From Dryas octopetala (lineage: Eukaryota > Streptophyta > Magnoliopsida > Rosales > Rosaceae), in contig OY992834.1 in NCBI GenBank assembly GCA_963921425.1, positions 19,667,923 through 19,731,922 of the forward strand: a stretch of 64,000 bases of DNA. Reading direction: 5' to 3'. A program made the translations under genes and the position numbers. This document shows, piece after piece, positions 46,565-59,208 of the stretch (position 1 is the first letter of the stretch; every line of letters starts with the position of its first letter). Below the pieces are notes generated by a model, which was not told the origin of the DNA, searched no databases, and was given only the letters and a program-made list of their open reading frames with translations.

Positions 46565-47100
46565 TCATTCTCTTTCCAGGACGTCTGTTCTATATTTAAA
46601 GAACAAATGCATATATTTTATGGCTTTTTCACCATTTGATCTTATTATTGGCACAATTTATTAATTTAGGGTATAAATATTCAATTGAGACCTATTCCTT
46701 GATTATTCTCATGATTTTGAGATATTGTTCCTCGGTTATATTTTAGGTTTTAACTCTCGAGTTTTAGATATGAGTTTAAATAAAAAATATAGTTGAGAAA
46801 CGATAAGTCTATACCGTAATATATAGAACCATATACCCTAAATTTTTGAACTCTAAAAGAACCAAATCGACGTCTTGCATACACCTAAAATTCGAGAGTT
46901 ACAACCTAACATATAACTGAAGAACATGAATTCAAATTTATGAAAGTTAAAACTGATGAACGGGTCTCAATTGACAATTTATACCCTAAAGTATTAAACC
47001 CTGCCAAGAATAAGATCAAAAAGTTGAAAAAAAAAAAAAGACCATAAAATATATATATTCGTTTTATAACTAAAGAATGAATGTCCTACAAAGAAAATCT
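46565..47100. mobile_element. Foldback repeat, GGACGTCC family
   Basis: Left end CTCTTTCCAGGACGTCTGTT and right end AAAGAATGAATGTCCTACAA are mirrored, with interior lines GGCTTTTTCACCATTTGATC and GATCAAAAAGTTGAAAAA also mirrored. Related to 15580-16440. Confidence 0.6.
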
Positions 47101-47104
47101 ATAT

Positions 47105-47480
47105 TTATATATATGGAAATTTTCAAGTAAGAATATCCTTACTTTAATAAAAGTAGGAACATCATCTTCGGACCTACAATTCAATGATCAAAACGGTTCA
47201 TATTTTAGAACATCATTCAAAGATCACCATTGCAAAAAATCAGATTGAAAATTGGTTAGCCAGTTTATGATAGCCAACATTCTCCAATTGTATCCGACGG
47301 ATTGTATTGGTCTCCATAATTTAGATGACCAAACAATTACCGATTTGGCTGATATTTTACATAGATGACCCTTTAGGAGGGATCTAAAATATGAATGGTT
47401 TCAATTATAGAACTGCAATGTTGGGTGGTACATAAAGAGAATTTTCTTACTTTTCTTAAATAAGGACATCCTTACTTGAA
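47105..47480. mobile_element. Foldback MITE, diverged arms
   Basis: Left AAGTAAGAATATCCTTAC and CAAAGATCACCATTGCAAAA are mirrored at the right by AAATAAGGACATCCTTAC and TTTACATAGATGACCCTTTA. It carries a weakened form of the module shared among the foldback families. A (TA)n run follows. Confidence 0.5.
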
Positions 47481-47490
47481 CGAGACTGAT

Positions 47491-47525
<35 letters not shown>

Positions 47526-48716
47526 AATGACCATCAGATTAATCATGGCGCTGCATGCTAATTCAAGTACTTAATACAGTTTCTGCTGACTAGATTTAGC
47601 AAAGCCAATCAAAAGATCAAGGGAGTCGGACGATTAATCGGTCAAGGATAATGTTTATGTTGATAGATACAATCGATCATCCCGGGCTTAATATGCTTTG
47701 GTGCTAGGAAAATACTGGTTCTATTCACTCAATGAGGGGGGAACTGAAGAAAAAAAAGAAAAAACAAGCAGATTCATGAAAATCATTTGTCTAGTTTCTG
47801 ATAAATATAGGGAAATGATAATTGCACTCTAAAACTATTCTCTCACATTCTTTGATGTGCTCACACAAGAAAAATGCAAGTAGTCTTGAAACTACAAAGA
47901 ATATTTCCCTAAAAATAAATAAAACATTTCCTATCAATAGAACATAAAAATCTACAATGCCTTCAGTTAAGTATGATACCTGTTGAATTATTATACCACT
48001 GAGGAGCCACCTTCACAGGAGATCAACATTAAGCAAGGATATTGTCAATTAAACAGTTTAATTTTCTCTCTATTATCTGTCCGAGTGTGCTTTTAAAAGT
48101 GTTGAAACGCTACTGGCAAAAAAAAAAAAAAGTGTTAAAAGGCTAACACTTTTAACTAAAAGTGTTTCTGAAATTGTTTGGCAGAAATATTTAAAAGCGC
48201 TTAATTAATTAGTAGTATCTTTTAGTGCTTTATGGACAAGCACCTACCAGAAAGCGCTTTTAAGTTCATTTAAACACTTGCATTTTTTTTTTGTTACATC
48301 GGAAGGAATCAAACATTAGACATATCTTAGTCCTAATTCTAATCAATTATTCCACCAAATCTCACTATTTAGGCCACTGTACCCCAAGAAATAAAAGCAA
48401 TTGGATTTTTAATAAAAGACTTTATATCTTTCTAATAAAAATCGCTATCAGCGAAAATATCACTAATTAAGCAAAAATGCTTCCTACAAAAGCACTTAAA
48501 ATTTTAAGAACCTTAAGAAACCTAGCACCATGGCCAAATCGCCTTCGTGCAACACCCAAGGCCATATCCTTTTAATCATAGATCTTGCAACAATCCGAAT
48601 TCGATGGTGCCGGTGCAACCCCATGGCTAGGCTATGTCGTTAAACCCGACGCATGGCTGGCCATGGAGAAGCAACAGCCACCTTGGCCAGGGGATTGGAT
48701 TTGAGGGTGAGGATGA
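47481..48716. other. Spacer, no gene seen
   Basis: It includes a short repeat-rich stretch (48090-48300, AAAAGTGTT and AAAGCGCTT words facing each other), which may be another small foldback element. A GC-richer stretch at 48590-48710 holds no convincing exon. Confidence 0.35.
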
Positions 48717-48733
48717 GGGGGGGGGGGGGGGGG
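48717..48733 (+). repeat. Poly-G run
   Basis: About 17 consecutive G after GAGGATGA. Exact length may be a sequencing estimate. Confidence 0.85.
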
Positions 48734-49262
48734 AGGTTTGAAAGTGTTATTTTTATTTTATTTTTTTTTCTATTTCTTCTAGTTCCTCTTTTGTTTTGAG
48801 CTCAATATATAGGTGAGAATGACTTTAATTAAGGACTTGAAAAAAAAAAATATGGGTGGTTATAAGAATATTGGGCCTTTTATCATATTACTAATTAGTT
48901 TTGATATAAATACCTAAATTTCTTTCATGGTATCCGTGCGGGTTATGTTAGGTCGAGTGATCACACATACTTCACGTCACTCATGGTCACATATTTAGTT
49001 TAAGTGATGTCACACGTACGAGAGAGTTATATAATAGTCTTAATCGATCTCTTCTATTATTATCGGTTAATTTTGAGTTAAATGCTTCCAATTCTTTTGG
49101 AAGTGAAAAAATATAGGGTTCTGACCAACTTATCCATAAAAGCATTCAAATCAACAACGTATCACCAATAACCAGCAGAAGTTCATTTTAGCCCATTAAC
49201 CTCTTCTTTTCCTACGGACCGACATCTTGTTGTCAAAACTCCAGACGTTGTGAAATTCTTTT
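48734..49262. other. Spacer, no gene seen
   Basis: Nothing recognisable. Confidence 0.35.
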
Positions 49263-50236
49263 ATGGTGCGTTTGGATGAAGTAATTTGAAACTACTAAGG
49301 AATTCACAAATGACGGAATTAAAAATGACGTGATTTAAAATTCTAGAATTTGTAGATTCTCTTGTTTGGATAAATGTAATCATAATGGAATTTAAATACG
49401 AAATTTATAATAGTTTTATAAAAGAGTGATGGTGATAGTGGCAACAATAAAAATGATGTTTGTGGTAAGTTGACGATGGTAGTAGGGGTGATGGCCCACG
49501 GGCGGTGGGAGAAATGGTGGTGGCAAAAATTGGGGTATTGGAGGTGGTGGCAACGGCGACATTGGCGGTGATGGTGATGGTGGTGGCGACGGCAACAGCG
49601 ATGGTGGTGGTGATGGCATTGGTGATGGAGGCGGCAGCGGCGGTGTCAGTGTCTGTGGTGGTAGTGGTAGTGGTGGTGGCGGTGGCGGTGTCAGTGGTGG
49701 TGACGGTGGCGGCGACGGTGGTGGCAATAGTGGCGGATGTGGTGGTAGCGGCGGAGGTGGTGGTGGCAGCCGGCAGATGTGGTGGTGGTGGCAGCCGGCA
49801 GATGTAGTGGTGGTGGCGGTGTCGGTGGTGGTGGTGGTGACGGTGGCGGCGGTGGCGGTCGTAGTAGTGGCAGAGGTGGTGGTGGCGGCGAAGGTGGTGT
49901 CAGTGGTTGTGGTGGTGATGGTGGCGGCGGAGGTGGCGGTGGTGGTGGTGACGATGGTGGTGGTGATAGTGGTGGTGGTATTGTAATTAATTGGCAAGGT
50001 AATGGGTAGACACGATTTTTTTTTTTTTTTTATAAAAATTGGAATTTTGAAAATGACACCAATTTAGGTGGAATTTAAACTTGGAATTTACAGCTTTTAA
50101 ATCCCAAGTTTTTTTCCACATAGAATTTACAAAATTCGATATTTATGGACCCAAACAAGGAAATTAGAGCATGTAATTTCTTAAATGCTGAGTTTTGTTT
50201 AAATTTCAAGTTTTTTTTCTCCATCCAAACACACCA
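49263..50236. mobile_element. Foldback element with a GGT/GGC-repeat core
   Basis: The left end TGGTGCGTTTGGATG is mirrored by CATCCAAACACACCA at the right end, and inner lines such as AATTCTAGAATTTGTAGATT and AAATTCCAAG-type blocks are partly mirrored. Between about 49430 and 49985 lies an irregular trinucleotide repeat of GGT and GGC. Val/Gly- and Thr/Pro-rich open frames across it are composition effects. A clear target duplication was not found. Confidence 0.6.
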
Positions 50237-52530
50237 TTATATTTGAAGTCTATTGGAAAGTACGTTGCTTTTGATACGAGTATTATTCTATTTGATTGGT
50301 CATTTTTTAATTAATTAAAATAAGAATAATACACACTCTTAAAGGAAAATATTTTTGGATTTAGTATATATGAAGACTCTTGATTGAATGTATCATTTTA
50401 AGTTGATTATCTCACAACATAATATTGATTGTCTAGCTGCAATACATCATTCCCTTTATATACCTCCGGTTCTTTTATTTTCTTATACACATTTAATTAC
50501 TTACCGACTAAGTATTAAAATACACCAATGGTGGCCTAACACCTCTAACTTTTCATGGTGAATTCATCTTATCAAATGTTGTATTCTGGTCCTTCCTGTC
50601 CTAACAGGACTCGTGCATGATCAAGCATATATAATTTATCACTCTATGATTACAATAAAGTATTAATATTAATACCATATATGAACAACATTATTTCCAC
50701 TGACCACTTAATCAATCTTTGTTCAATATCCTTTTCCCATAGATTTATTAAGTGGAGGAAACTTGAACTTTCCATCAGTGTACTAGACTAGCCTTTTCCA
50801 ATCCAACACACCCATTTCTACATTTTCTTATCTTATTCATTCCCAAATTTGTTGCCTTCAATAGAAGCAAATTTACTGATGGTCCACATACCCTTCCACC
50901 AAGTAATTCACTCTAAATTTAGAGCATTAATATAATCATATAATGTCTTAGGTGACAACTCTTTTAGGCAAAGGACAAAACATTTGTACGTGTTGGCTCT
51001 TTTCTGCAACTTTCATCACACATTAGCTAGAAAAAGTTACTTGTTTCTTTGACCAAAAAGCCTTCTATTATTGAATCCATAGGACCATATATCAATTCAT
51101 CATCAACACCTTTGAAAAGTTTCTGGTCAAAAATTTCATTTCTCTAACCCTTTCTTTTGATGATATATCTTTTCATGAAACCAATTAGGTGCAATGCTTT
51201 ACAGCTTTCTCTATTTTGGCTTATCGATCGAACTGCTTGCAATTGCTTGGACAAATGGCGATATTAATCGAAAACGCATGCGGGTGATCAAGGGATCGAA
51301 TCAAAAGAAGCAATTAAAAGCACATATATCTGCCTTTTTATTAAAGCTAATTTACTTGCTATTAATTAAACGTTGGATCCATATATGCATTCGGTATATG
51401 AATAATCAATCTCTCATCCACGCTAACAAACTCGTAGTCATTGACTAATTAGATGGAGAGACTACAATGGTCAAGAGAATATCAAAATAAATGTCATTTA
51501 GATGGTAATTAATGAATCTAAAAGCACAACAATTTTCTTCTTGTGTAACTGCATGGTTTAATTAATTTAACCTTTAAAAAGATGTAAGTTCGTAGTTAAT
51601 GAGGGAGAAAAACTCCTCTAAAGGCATTAATCTCGATCTTCTCCTTACCATGAACAAAGAAACTAATTTTGAAGGTTAATCGTAGGTAAAATATATGTGG
51701 TGCCTGTCAAAGACTCTTTGATTGTCAAGTTAGGAAATATTTTGTGAAACTCAAAAGGTTTTTGAATAATTTGCGTATTTTTGCATGGCATTAGGGTTTA
51801 TATTGGAAATAGCTCCTTAGTTTTGCAGTACTGTATGCCTTAGCTTGTAATGTAGATGATAAAATCCCATAATTTTTGGAACCATAGTCGTTGTTGGACT
51901 GGATCTTCACGGGCTATCTAGGTTTATTCCCATGTTGGATTTGAATTTAGGAGGGATTTTATGGACACCCCAGTTTTTTCTTTGGCCTAATGGCCATTTT
52001 GTCAGAACTATATATGACCCTTGTGGTAAATTTGGTAAATTAAACCATCAGACTTTGAGATAGGTCAACTTGCCTTTTTGCCTTTAATAACCCTAATTCC
52101 ATCGATCAAATCAACCTTCTATCCTCTAGAATTGTAAGTTTAGACCCAAACAATAATTATTCAAGTAATATTGCTCCATCAAAGAAGAGTATCGAAGTGG
52201 AAAGGAAAGAGTATGGAACGGAATTGTTTTCAAATTATAAGGGTACAAAAATCTGAAAAAATTTGGGGTGTACATAGAATTCCACTTAAATTAACCATGG
52301 CCGTGTTGGGCTGTAAACCTTATCCATGTTGGGTATCATTTGGTTAGGCAGATCTTTTTGAATGGGCTGAGGTAATGAAGGAGCTAGCCCAATCCATACT
52401 CGGGTGACTGGAAACGGACTACTCGTGTTGCACGTACAATGTTCATTTTTGCATCTATTTTGGGGACTACATATGCTACAGCTAGCTCTGTTGGACTCCT
52501 ATAAGATTATATATATATATCATGATCTTT
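50237..52530. other. AT-rich spacer, no gene seen
   Basis: I see no exon with a recognisable domain, no RNA gene and no transposon ends. The 84-aa frame at 51194-51448 has no match I know. Confidence 0.4.
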
Positions 52531-52539
52531 GATAATTTT

Positions 52540-52760
52540 ATGGGTTAAAAATTAAATTATGAGAGTAGGATTTTTCATAATTTTTTTGAAAGCAATTTGA
52601 CTATTTTGAGGTCATAGGAAATTAGTACTCATCAATATGAGTTCGTAGAATTTTTCAGTGAATTATTTGGAGTCTCGAGGTATTTCTGGTGAATTTCGAG
52701 AAATTTTGATAAATTTCGGTAAATTTCGCCGAAATTTCAAAAATTTCGGCAAAATCTTTA
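52540..52760 (+). repeat. LTR scrap related to the first retroelement
   Basis: Blocks ATTTGACTATTTTGAGGTCA, AATTAGTACTCATCAATATG and AATTATTTGGAGTCTCGAGG are the reverse-complement sense of the LTR part near 4400-4520. Only this fragment is present. Confidence 0.6.
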
Positions 52761-53354
52761 CAAAAAATTGTTAAATATGTGTTTCGATTTCGGAACCCTA
52801 AAAATACAAAATTTAATACCTTGCATTCAATCGATATCTAGTAGATAAGATCCATCATGAATTTAAAATTATGTAAATAAAAATGTACAGATAATTATTA
52901 TAAAGTCCACTTTTGAACTTTTAATGATAATTAAACCCACCTACTGTACTTTACCTATATCATAAAAAAGCCAACTTAATTAGTTTGAAACTTATCTTTT
53001 AAAAAAACTGGCGGTTCCCTCTCTCTCTATCTCCTTCTCTGATGGCCTCTCTCTCTCCATCTTCTTCTCCGATCGAACCCTAGCTCGTCGTTCAACGAGT
53101 AAGGACAATGAGACCACAACCAAACTGCTCGTCTCCCTCTCCTCTCTGATCCCTGTCTCCATTCTCTAGCTCTATGTGTTCTCTATCTCTCTCATTAAAG
53201 TGGACTGCATTAAGACTTAACTTTTTTAAGTGGGCCTTAATAAAAGCCTATTTTTTTATAATGGGCTTTGAAAAAAAGAAGCCCAAAAATGTATCCATCG
53301 AGTTATGAGATAAATACAACTTTTAATTTCTTTTCTTTCAAGGGTTGAAATAGC
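52761..53354. other. Spacer, CT-rich, no gene seen
   Basis: A CT-rich tract lies near 53010-53200; no exon is recognised. Confidence 0.35.
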
Positions 53355-53362
53355 ATTGTATC

Positions 53363-53847
53363 TAGAGGTGTCATACAGGTCGGGCCAGCTCGAGCACGAC
53401 ACGGCATGGCATGGCACGATCAAATGGGTCGGGCCGGGCCGAAGATTTTGGCCCATCAGGCACAGCACGGCACGAGCACGACAAGGGCCAAGCACGGCAC
53501 GAGCACGAGCACAAAGTGGGCCCGAATTAGACACGACTATTTTAACATTATTTTTTTCCATTTTTAGATAACTTTTCAACAAAAATATTCAATTTTCATG
53601 AAAAATAATGTTAATATTTAATTATAAATAAGAAAAAATATCATAAGATTAGTTTTATCACCCTAAAAAATAAAAATAAAAAAGGTCGGTGGGCCAGCCC
53701 GTTTAAGGCACGGAACGAGCACGAATGACCTGCGGGTCGTGGGCCGTTCTAGGCTTAGGTCTTAACTATATGGGCCGGCCTAAGCACGGCACGAAAGCAC
53801 GATGGGCTCAACTTAAACGGGCTAGGCTAGCCCGGTTGACACCTCTA
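53363..53847. mobile_element. Non-autonomous hAT element, 485 bp
   Basis: Ends TAGAGGTGTCA and TGACACCTCTA are perfect inverted repeats. Flanks ATTGTATC (53355-53362) and ATTATATC (53848-53855) are an 8-bp target duplication with one mismatch. The interior has GGGCCGGGCC and many GCACGAGCACG words, the known style of a common plant hAT MITE group. Open frames inside are composition effects. Confidence 0.87.
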
Positions 53848-53855
53848 ATTATATC

Positions 53856-54379
53856 AAAATAACCCAAAAGAAAGAGAATCTCATCCCCAGACCCATAGCT
53901 CTCTAAGCCTAGCAAAGAACAAGCAAAACTTAGGCCTAAAGTAGAAGCCCAAGAGCAAAACAGCAGTAGCCTAAAGAACAAAACAACACAAAGACATAAA
54001 AAGGCCCAAAGAACAAAGGTTATGAGGCAGATACATAATATCATACATGTGCTAGGGATTCCAAAATTAAAGACATAAATGATGTGGCAGTGTATGTGTA
54101 AGTGTTTTATTTGTTATAAATAAATGAGCTTAGACAAGCTTTGGTATAAATCTATGAGACACTACCACATGTATTTGGAATGCAAATTTGATATCTCTAT
54201 CAACACTCAATCATACATTATATTGATATCATATCAATAATGAATGTTTTATAAGGTATATATTAAGATCAGAGAAGAGAACACGCTAATTAGATTGTAG
54301 GGTACGTTTGACAACTAAAATTGTTAGTCTAATGGACCACCAGCCAAGTAAGTTGAGTTGAAGGCCAAAATTCAAATAA
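53856..54379. other. Spacer, no gene seen
   Basis: Nothing recognisable. Confidence 0.35.
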
Positions 54380-54384
54380 GGGTC

Positions 54385-54595
54385 TACCCAATGCATCTAA
54401 AAAAAAAAGATTGTGCATCTGTAAAAAAAACCTAGTGCATATGTCAAAATACAACAATTGCATATACTAAATCAATGCATTTGGGCAAAAAAGCCAATGT
54501 ATCTGTAAAAATAAAACAAGTGCATCTGCGAAATCAATGCATCTGTAAAAAAGCCAGTGCATCTGTAAAAACATCTAGAAAGTGTCATTTACACC
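54385..54595 (+). repeat. Degenerate tandem-like repeat of GTGCATCTGTAAAA
   Basis: The phrase TGCATCTGTAAAA or near forms recurs about eight times at uneven spacing of 19-35 bases, mixed with AAATCAATGCAT and AAAAAAGCCA words. Confidence 0.7.
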
Positions 54596-56085
54596 AACTT
54601 ATTAAGTTAAGGTTCTCTAAAGTTTATTAGTAGTTTGGTACTAGAAGATAATTTGCTAGAAGAGAACTCTACTACTCATATGTGGGCTTAGTTAGTGGGC
54701 CGGCCTGCAACCCCAACTGTACAAGGTTTCATGATGGATCACATTTGCCTATAGCCGTAGGTATGTGAGAAATACTTTTAGGCCTTCAATGCCTTATATA
54801 TTATATGTAATTTTTTTAAGGTAAATTAGTAATAAACCATAAAAAATTGTAAGTTTTACTTATAAACCATGTTAAAGATTTATTTATTTTTATGCCACAC
54901 AAAGTGGATTAAAACTAAATATTTTTTCCTAACGTCATATGTGACTCTTACAGAGTTACACTTTATTTTGTTTCAATGCAATATATAACTGTTGTAGAGT
55001 TACACTTTATAATTTCATAGAGTTATCCTTTGTTGAATGATATGGTATTGTTTTAAAGTTTAAGCCTTTAGAGTTTAGGTTTTATGACTTCATACTTTAG
55101 GGTTTTTAGCTCTAAATCCTAAAGACTACACCATAAACCCTAAACTCTAAAAAGAATTCAAAAATTAACTTAACTAAAACTGTAACTCTAACTAAGTTAC
55201 ATTTTATTTTATAAAGTTACACTTTGTTGAATTGTGTCATTTTCACCAATTTATATTTTACTTCAATGTGTATAAGATTTATGTGTGTGGTTGAAGTGAT
55301 ATATTAGATTTAAGATCCTAAAAATTTGAAAGAAAGTAGATAATTATAAAAAATAAGAAAAATTTTAAAAATAATATATTAGTCATTCAAATACTTTATT
55401 TAAAAATGTGTCATGCGTTTGAACACCTTACTTGGGTATACTTGAGTTTGAACACTATTGATATAACCTAGTAGCATTTAGGTGCAACACATATACAAGT
55501 ATACAACCTTATCTACATAGATCGAGTTGGCATATATGTGCATCAGCACATATGTATTGTTGCTTTCATTTTCGCTTTACATTTAATTGAAAAAGGGTAA
55601 GTGGTTGTTTGCTATTGTTTTCATGCATACACATAAATTTGCATCAGCTGGGACAAATATGCAAGTTGGGATCATTACTAATAAAGAGGGCAATATGGCC
55701 GGTTATGAGCAAAACTCTACTATTTTAGGATATAGAGCAGTAGCTGTAGCGCAGAATGCTTTAAGTTTTTATGTTCAGGTTGCTTTCACTAATTAATTAA
55801 ACATAGTCACATTCAAAACCTTTTCATTATGTGCTTGGATGTGAATAGCCACAATGACAACTGAGGAACTTTAATAGAAAAAAGATATATACAGCTTAAA
55901 ATCCATAGGGACATCAAGAAGAAAGTGATTGTTGCAGAATGACAAGCGATCGATGCATACGAGCTACTTTCTAGGAAGAAGAGTGCAAGGGTTGAAGTTG
56001 TATATATATCTTTGTCATTCCTTCACTAGGAAGCAAAATAGTTACCAATGTGATAATATTTTGTGATCTTGACATCTGATATACA
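54596..56085. other. AT-rich spacer, no gene seen
   Basis: The stretch 55060-55150 has several CCCTAAA/TTTAGGG-like words, scattered rather than arrayed. The 69-aa frame at 55587-55796 has no family match. Confidence 0.4.
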
Positions 56086-56490
56086 TTAACGGGAAGCTCG
56101 ATATGAAACAATCGTCTTTAGCCTTTCATGCAAACGAACAATTTCGTTGACATACATCTTTGCAAATGCATTTACTGCCGAATCCATCCTTACTGCCAGG
56201 AAATGTGCGAACTTTGTAAGTCTATCCACTATTACCCAAATGTCATTGTTACCCTTTGTTGTCCTTAGCAAGTCGGTAACAAAATCTATGGTAATATTCT
56301 TCCACTTCCACTCAAGAACGGATAGTAGTTGAAGTAATCGTGCGAGCTTCAAATGATCAGCTTTGACTTGCAAACAAGTCAAGCAATATTGGCTCACGAA
56401 TTTGACTACTTCTCTTTTCAATCCTTAATTTCCACCAATACACCCTCTTCAAATCTTGATACATCTTGTCACTTCCAGAAGTTAATTGCA
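56086..56490 (-). mobile_element. Ty3/gypsy integrase fossil (partial)
   Basis: The minus strand reads pieces such as DKMYQDLKRVYWW, CLTCLQVKADH, WKNITIDFVTDL and IWVIVDRLTKFAHFLAV, matching the zinc-binding end and catalytic core start of plant Ty3/gypsy integrase (MY-DLK--YWW, C--C---K, DFV--LP, WVIVDRLTK-AHF). Only this part of the polyprotein is left and no LTRs can be paired with it. The fragment is old and broken. Confidence 0.85.
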
Positions 56491-58750
56491 TTAATGTGAA
56501 ATAAAGAACCCCAGTTGCAATGTGCATTATTCAAGCCCAAAAAACAACCAGAAAAAATAAAATCCATAGGTTCTGGTTAATTTGGACTTTAGATAACTAG
56601 CTAATTACAACATTTGAATTTGGTGATCAGATCATAACAAGGGTAATAAATTCCCACTCTTCAATTACTTTTTTCGTTTAAACTATTCTGTTAACTTAAT
56701 TATGTTTATCACTTATAGTTATCGGACATTTTTTCAAGTACAAAAGATTGGTATGAATTAGATTCAAGTCTAGGTCAACCTGAAAGTATATGTTGAAAAT
56801 CCAGATTCTTGAAATATATATAAGACAGATGTTCATATGTTGTAGTGATGAGATTTTTTTTGGTTGTAGTAGTGATGATGAGAATATTTAGGTTTAACCA
56901 ACAAAAAGAGAATATTTGGTGTGAATAGAATCACCCTAGAATATTTTTGGTTTTGTGCATGCATGCTAATGTTTAAAGGAAAATAGATGTACCAAACCAA
57001 AGAATTTCAAGGACTTGTCGAGTATTTCCCAAAAAAATTTATTGAATATAATTTTTGTTTGTAGAAGACTAGCTAGAATTCTCAGTTGCCAAGAATTCCT
57101 TGGTGATACCGCATGAAACTGAGTCTTGAATAACCAATTTAACATTTTTAATTTGTTTTAATAGGGGAGGTACAGTGAATTTCAACCATGTTACCTCCCT
57201 AAGCTTAGTCCTTTTAAGGTTTTTGGGGTTGGTCGTTTTGCTGTTTGTTTTGGTTGGCTTTGTAAGTGCCGTTTCACTTTCTTTCTTTAATGGTATCTCT
57301 TGTTTTTCTGGTAAAATAAAAAAAGAAAAGAAAAAGCTTATTCCTTTTAAGAGTACACACCAAGTCGTGAACCAATATTACTGAATATGGGCTTTCTTTA
57401 CAAATTACAATCCTAAATCATAAAAATGCAGAAGATTATTTTAAAAGATGTGACTTCAAGGGGTCAGCTGTTTTTGAACAATATTTATATTCATATTAGA
57501 TAGTTTTAATTAATTAAAATTTTGTCAAATACAATGTTGAGAAAATTAAATAAATTATAAAATCAAGAATTTCTTCAAGATTTCATGTAATAGAAGAAGA
57601 CGAGGTCGGATTCATAGTGAGGTGAGAGGTCCACTACTTATATATTTTGCCTTGTTTCTATAAGTGCGTATTGGTTAACATGGCTTGGGATTGCAAACGA
57701 CATGAAAGAATTAAGAAAAGGAAAGTGTGGGCCTTGAGTGTAGTAGTTTGCCTGACTTGATTAATTGATTTCCTATGGGCCGTAAGGTTTTTACAAAAAT
57801 AAAAGGTGGATGTGATTCGTGCATGTTTAGGGCTTGGGTTGCACCAGATGGCCCAGATCTTTATGGCCAACTTAGGATGAATGGGCCCTAATAACAAATG
57901 TAATCATCAAAAAGAGTTGGTATTCCATATGAGGAAGAGTGTTGAATGGTAGACTTTCATTGATACTTTTGATTAAATACTTAAATCTTTAAAAAGAGTG
58001 AGATAGAAATTTTTTAATTCCTAATTACCTCAATTTTAGACAAATTTTTTTGTATGTAACCGTAACACCGCATCATGGTGTTAGTAATTAACATATTGTA
58101 ATATGAGGGAACGGTGGGTTTATATACACATGTTGATATAGGTGGATTAATAACATCACGTGACGGTATTACGATCCCTCCAAAAAAGTCTTCACTCATT
58201 AAGCAACTTTGGGATTTGTTTTCGTCGATTTCTATAGTTTTTGGGCCCCATAGTTATAATATGGGTAATTTTATTAAATAACCCCTTTTAATATACAATA
58301 AACTTTTTTGACAATTCTCTTCCAAAACTTACTTTTCTAACCCTTTTATCTGTGAAATGTCAAATTTACCCTTGCAATAAAAAACCTGACCTTATGTAGA
58401 CCGCGCATTCCACAACGTACTAGACCAGAAATTCGCCTATATTCTTCTCCTCTTCCGGCGACCGCGCATTCAACAACTGGACCAGAAAATTGACCAGTTG
58501 TTTCTCCTCTTCCGGCAACGATCGTACGGTATGACAGCCGCAACTAATCAGAAAATAAAGAAAAAGATAAATATTGAAGAAGACGAGGAAGAGGTTGTTC
58601 AAGTTCAAAGGGGTTCTGGGGTTTCGAATCTGGACAAGAATCTTTTTTCATGGAAAAACAACCCACCACCACCATCCCAGCAGTTTCAACCCACAACCAT
58701 CATCCACCATCGTCCACCTCCTCCACCGACCTCTCATTTTTGTCTCTTTT
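56491..58750. other. Spacer, no gene seen
   Basis: Mostly AT-rich. A GC-richer part (58400-58740) contains two similar phrases TTCTCCTCTTCCGGCRA about 60 bases apart and overlapping short frames on both strands, none with a known domain. Confidence 0.35.
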
Positions 58751-59208
58751 TGTCACACTCCAAAATGGGGTCTGTCACTTTGGGCATGTGGCAGTGCCAT
58801 TTTGGTTAATAACCTTGAATTAAACTCATTAAAATCCTAATGAGAATTCTCCAAAGCTAATAATCAATGTAAGACTAAATTAAAAGAAACAAACACCTTG
58901 CAAAAGAGTAGTAAATTTTTTTTTCTGTGTAGGTACAAAGAGTTTGCAGCAAGGAAGCTTCATCAAGTGATGAGCTTCTTAGGTTTAATAATTGAAAATA
59001 TGAACTTGTAAGAAAACCTTTGCCTTAAAACACACCAAGCAATGACCTTTAGAAATAAGAATCATATTAGAGTTATAAACCATAATTTCTCAAAGTATTG
59101 AAGATTCACAACAATTTTAAGTAAATAATGAGTCATTGTAATTCTTTATATCCTTGATTTCACATATTTATCAATCATGACAGTAAATAAAATAAAAGGG
59201 GTGTTACA
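58751..59208. repeat. Possible solo LTR, 458 bp
   Basis: It opens TGTCACACTCC and closes GGGGTGTTACA, which are nearly inverted copies and resemble LTR ends of plant gypsy elements. The 5-bp flanks do not match and no primer site follows either end, so this is tentative. Confidence 0.3.

Noticed and set aside
49416-50009. Long Val/Gly-rich and Thr/Pro-rich reading frames on both strands
   Set aside because: They are produced by the GGT/GGC triplet tract; all frames stay open because of composition, and no domain is present.
53256-53582. Ala/Arg-rich frames with CRARAVLG-like repeats
   Set aside because: They cover GCACGAGCACG words of the hAT MITE.
55060-55150. Telomere-like CCCTAAA/TTTAGGG words
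   Set aside because: They are scattered, in both orientations and not in an array, so not interstitial telomere repeats.
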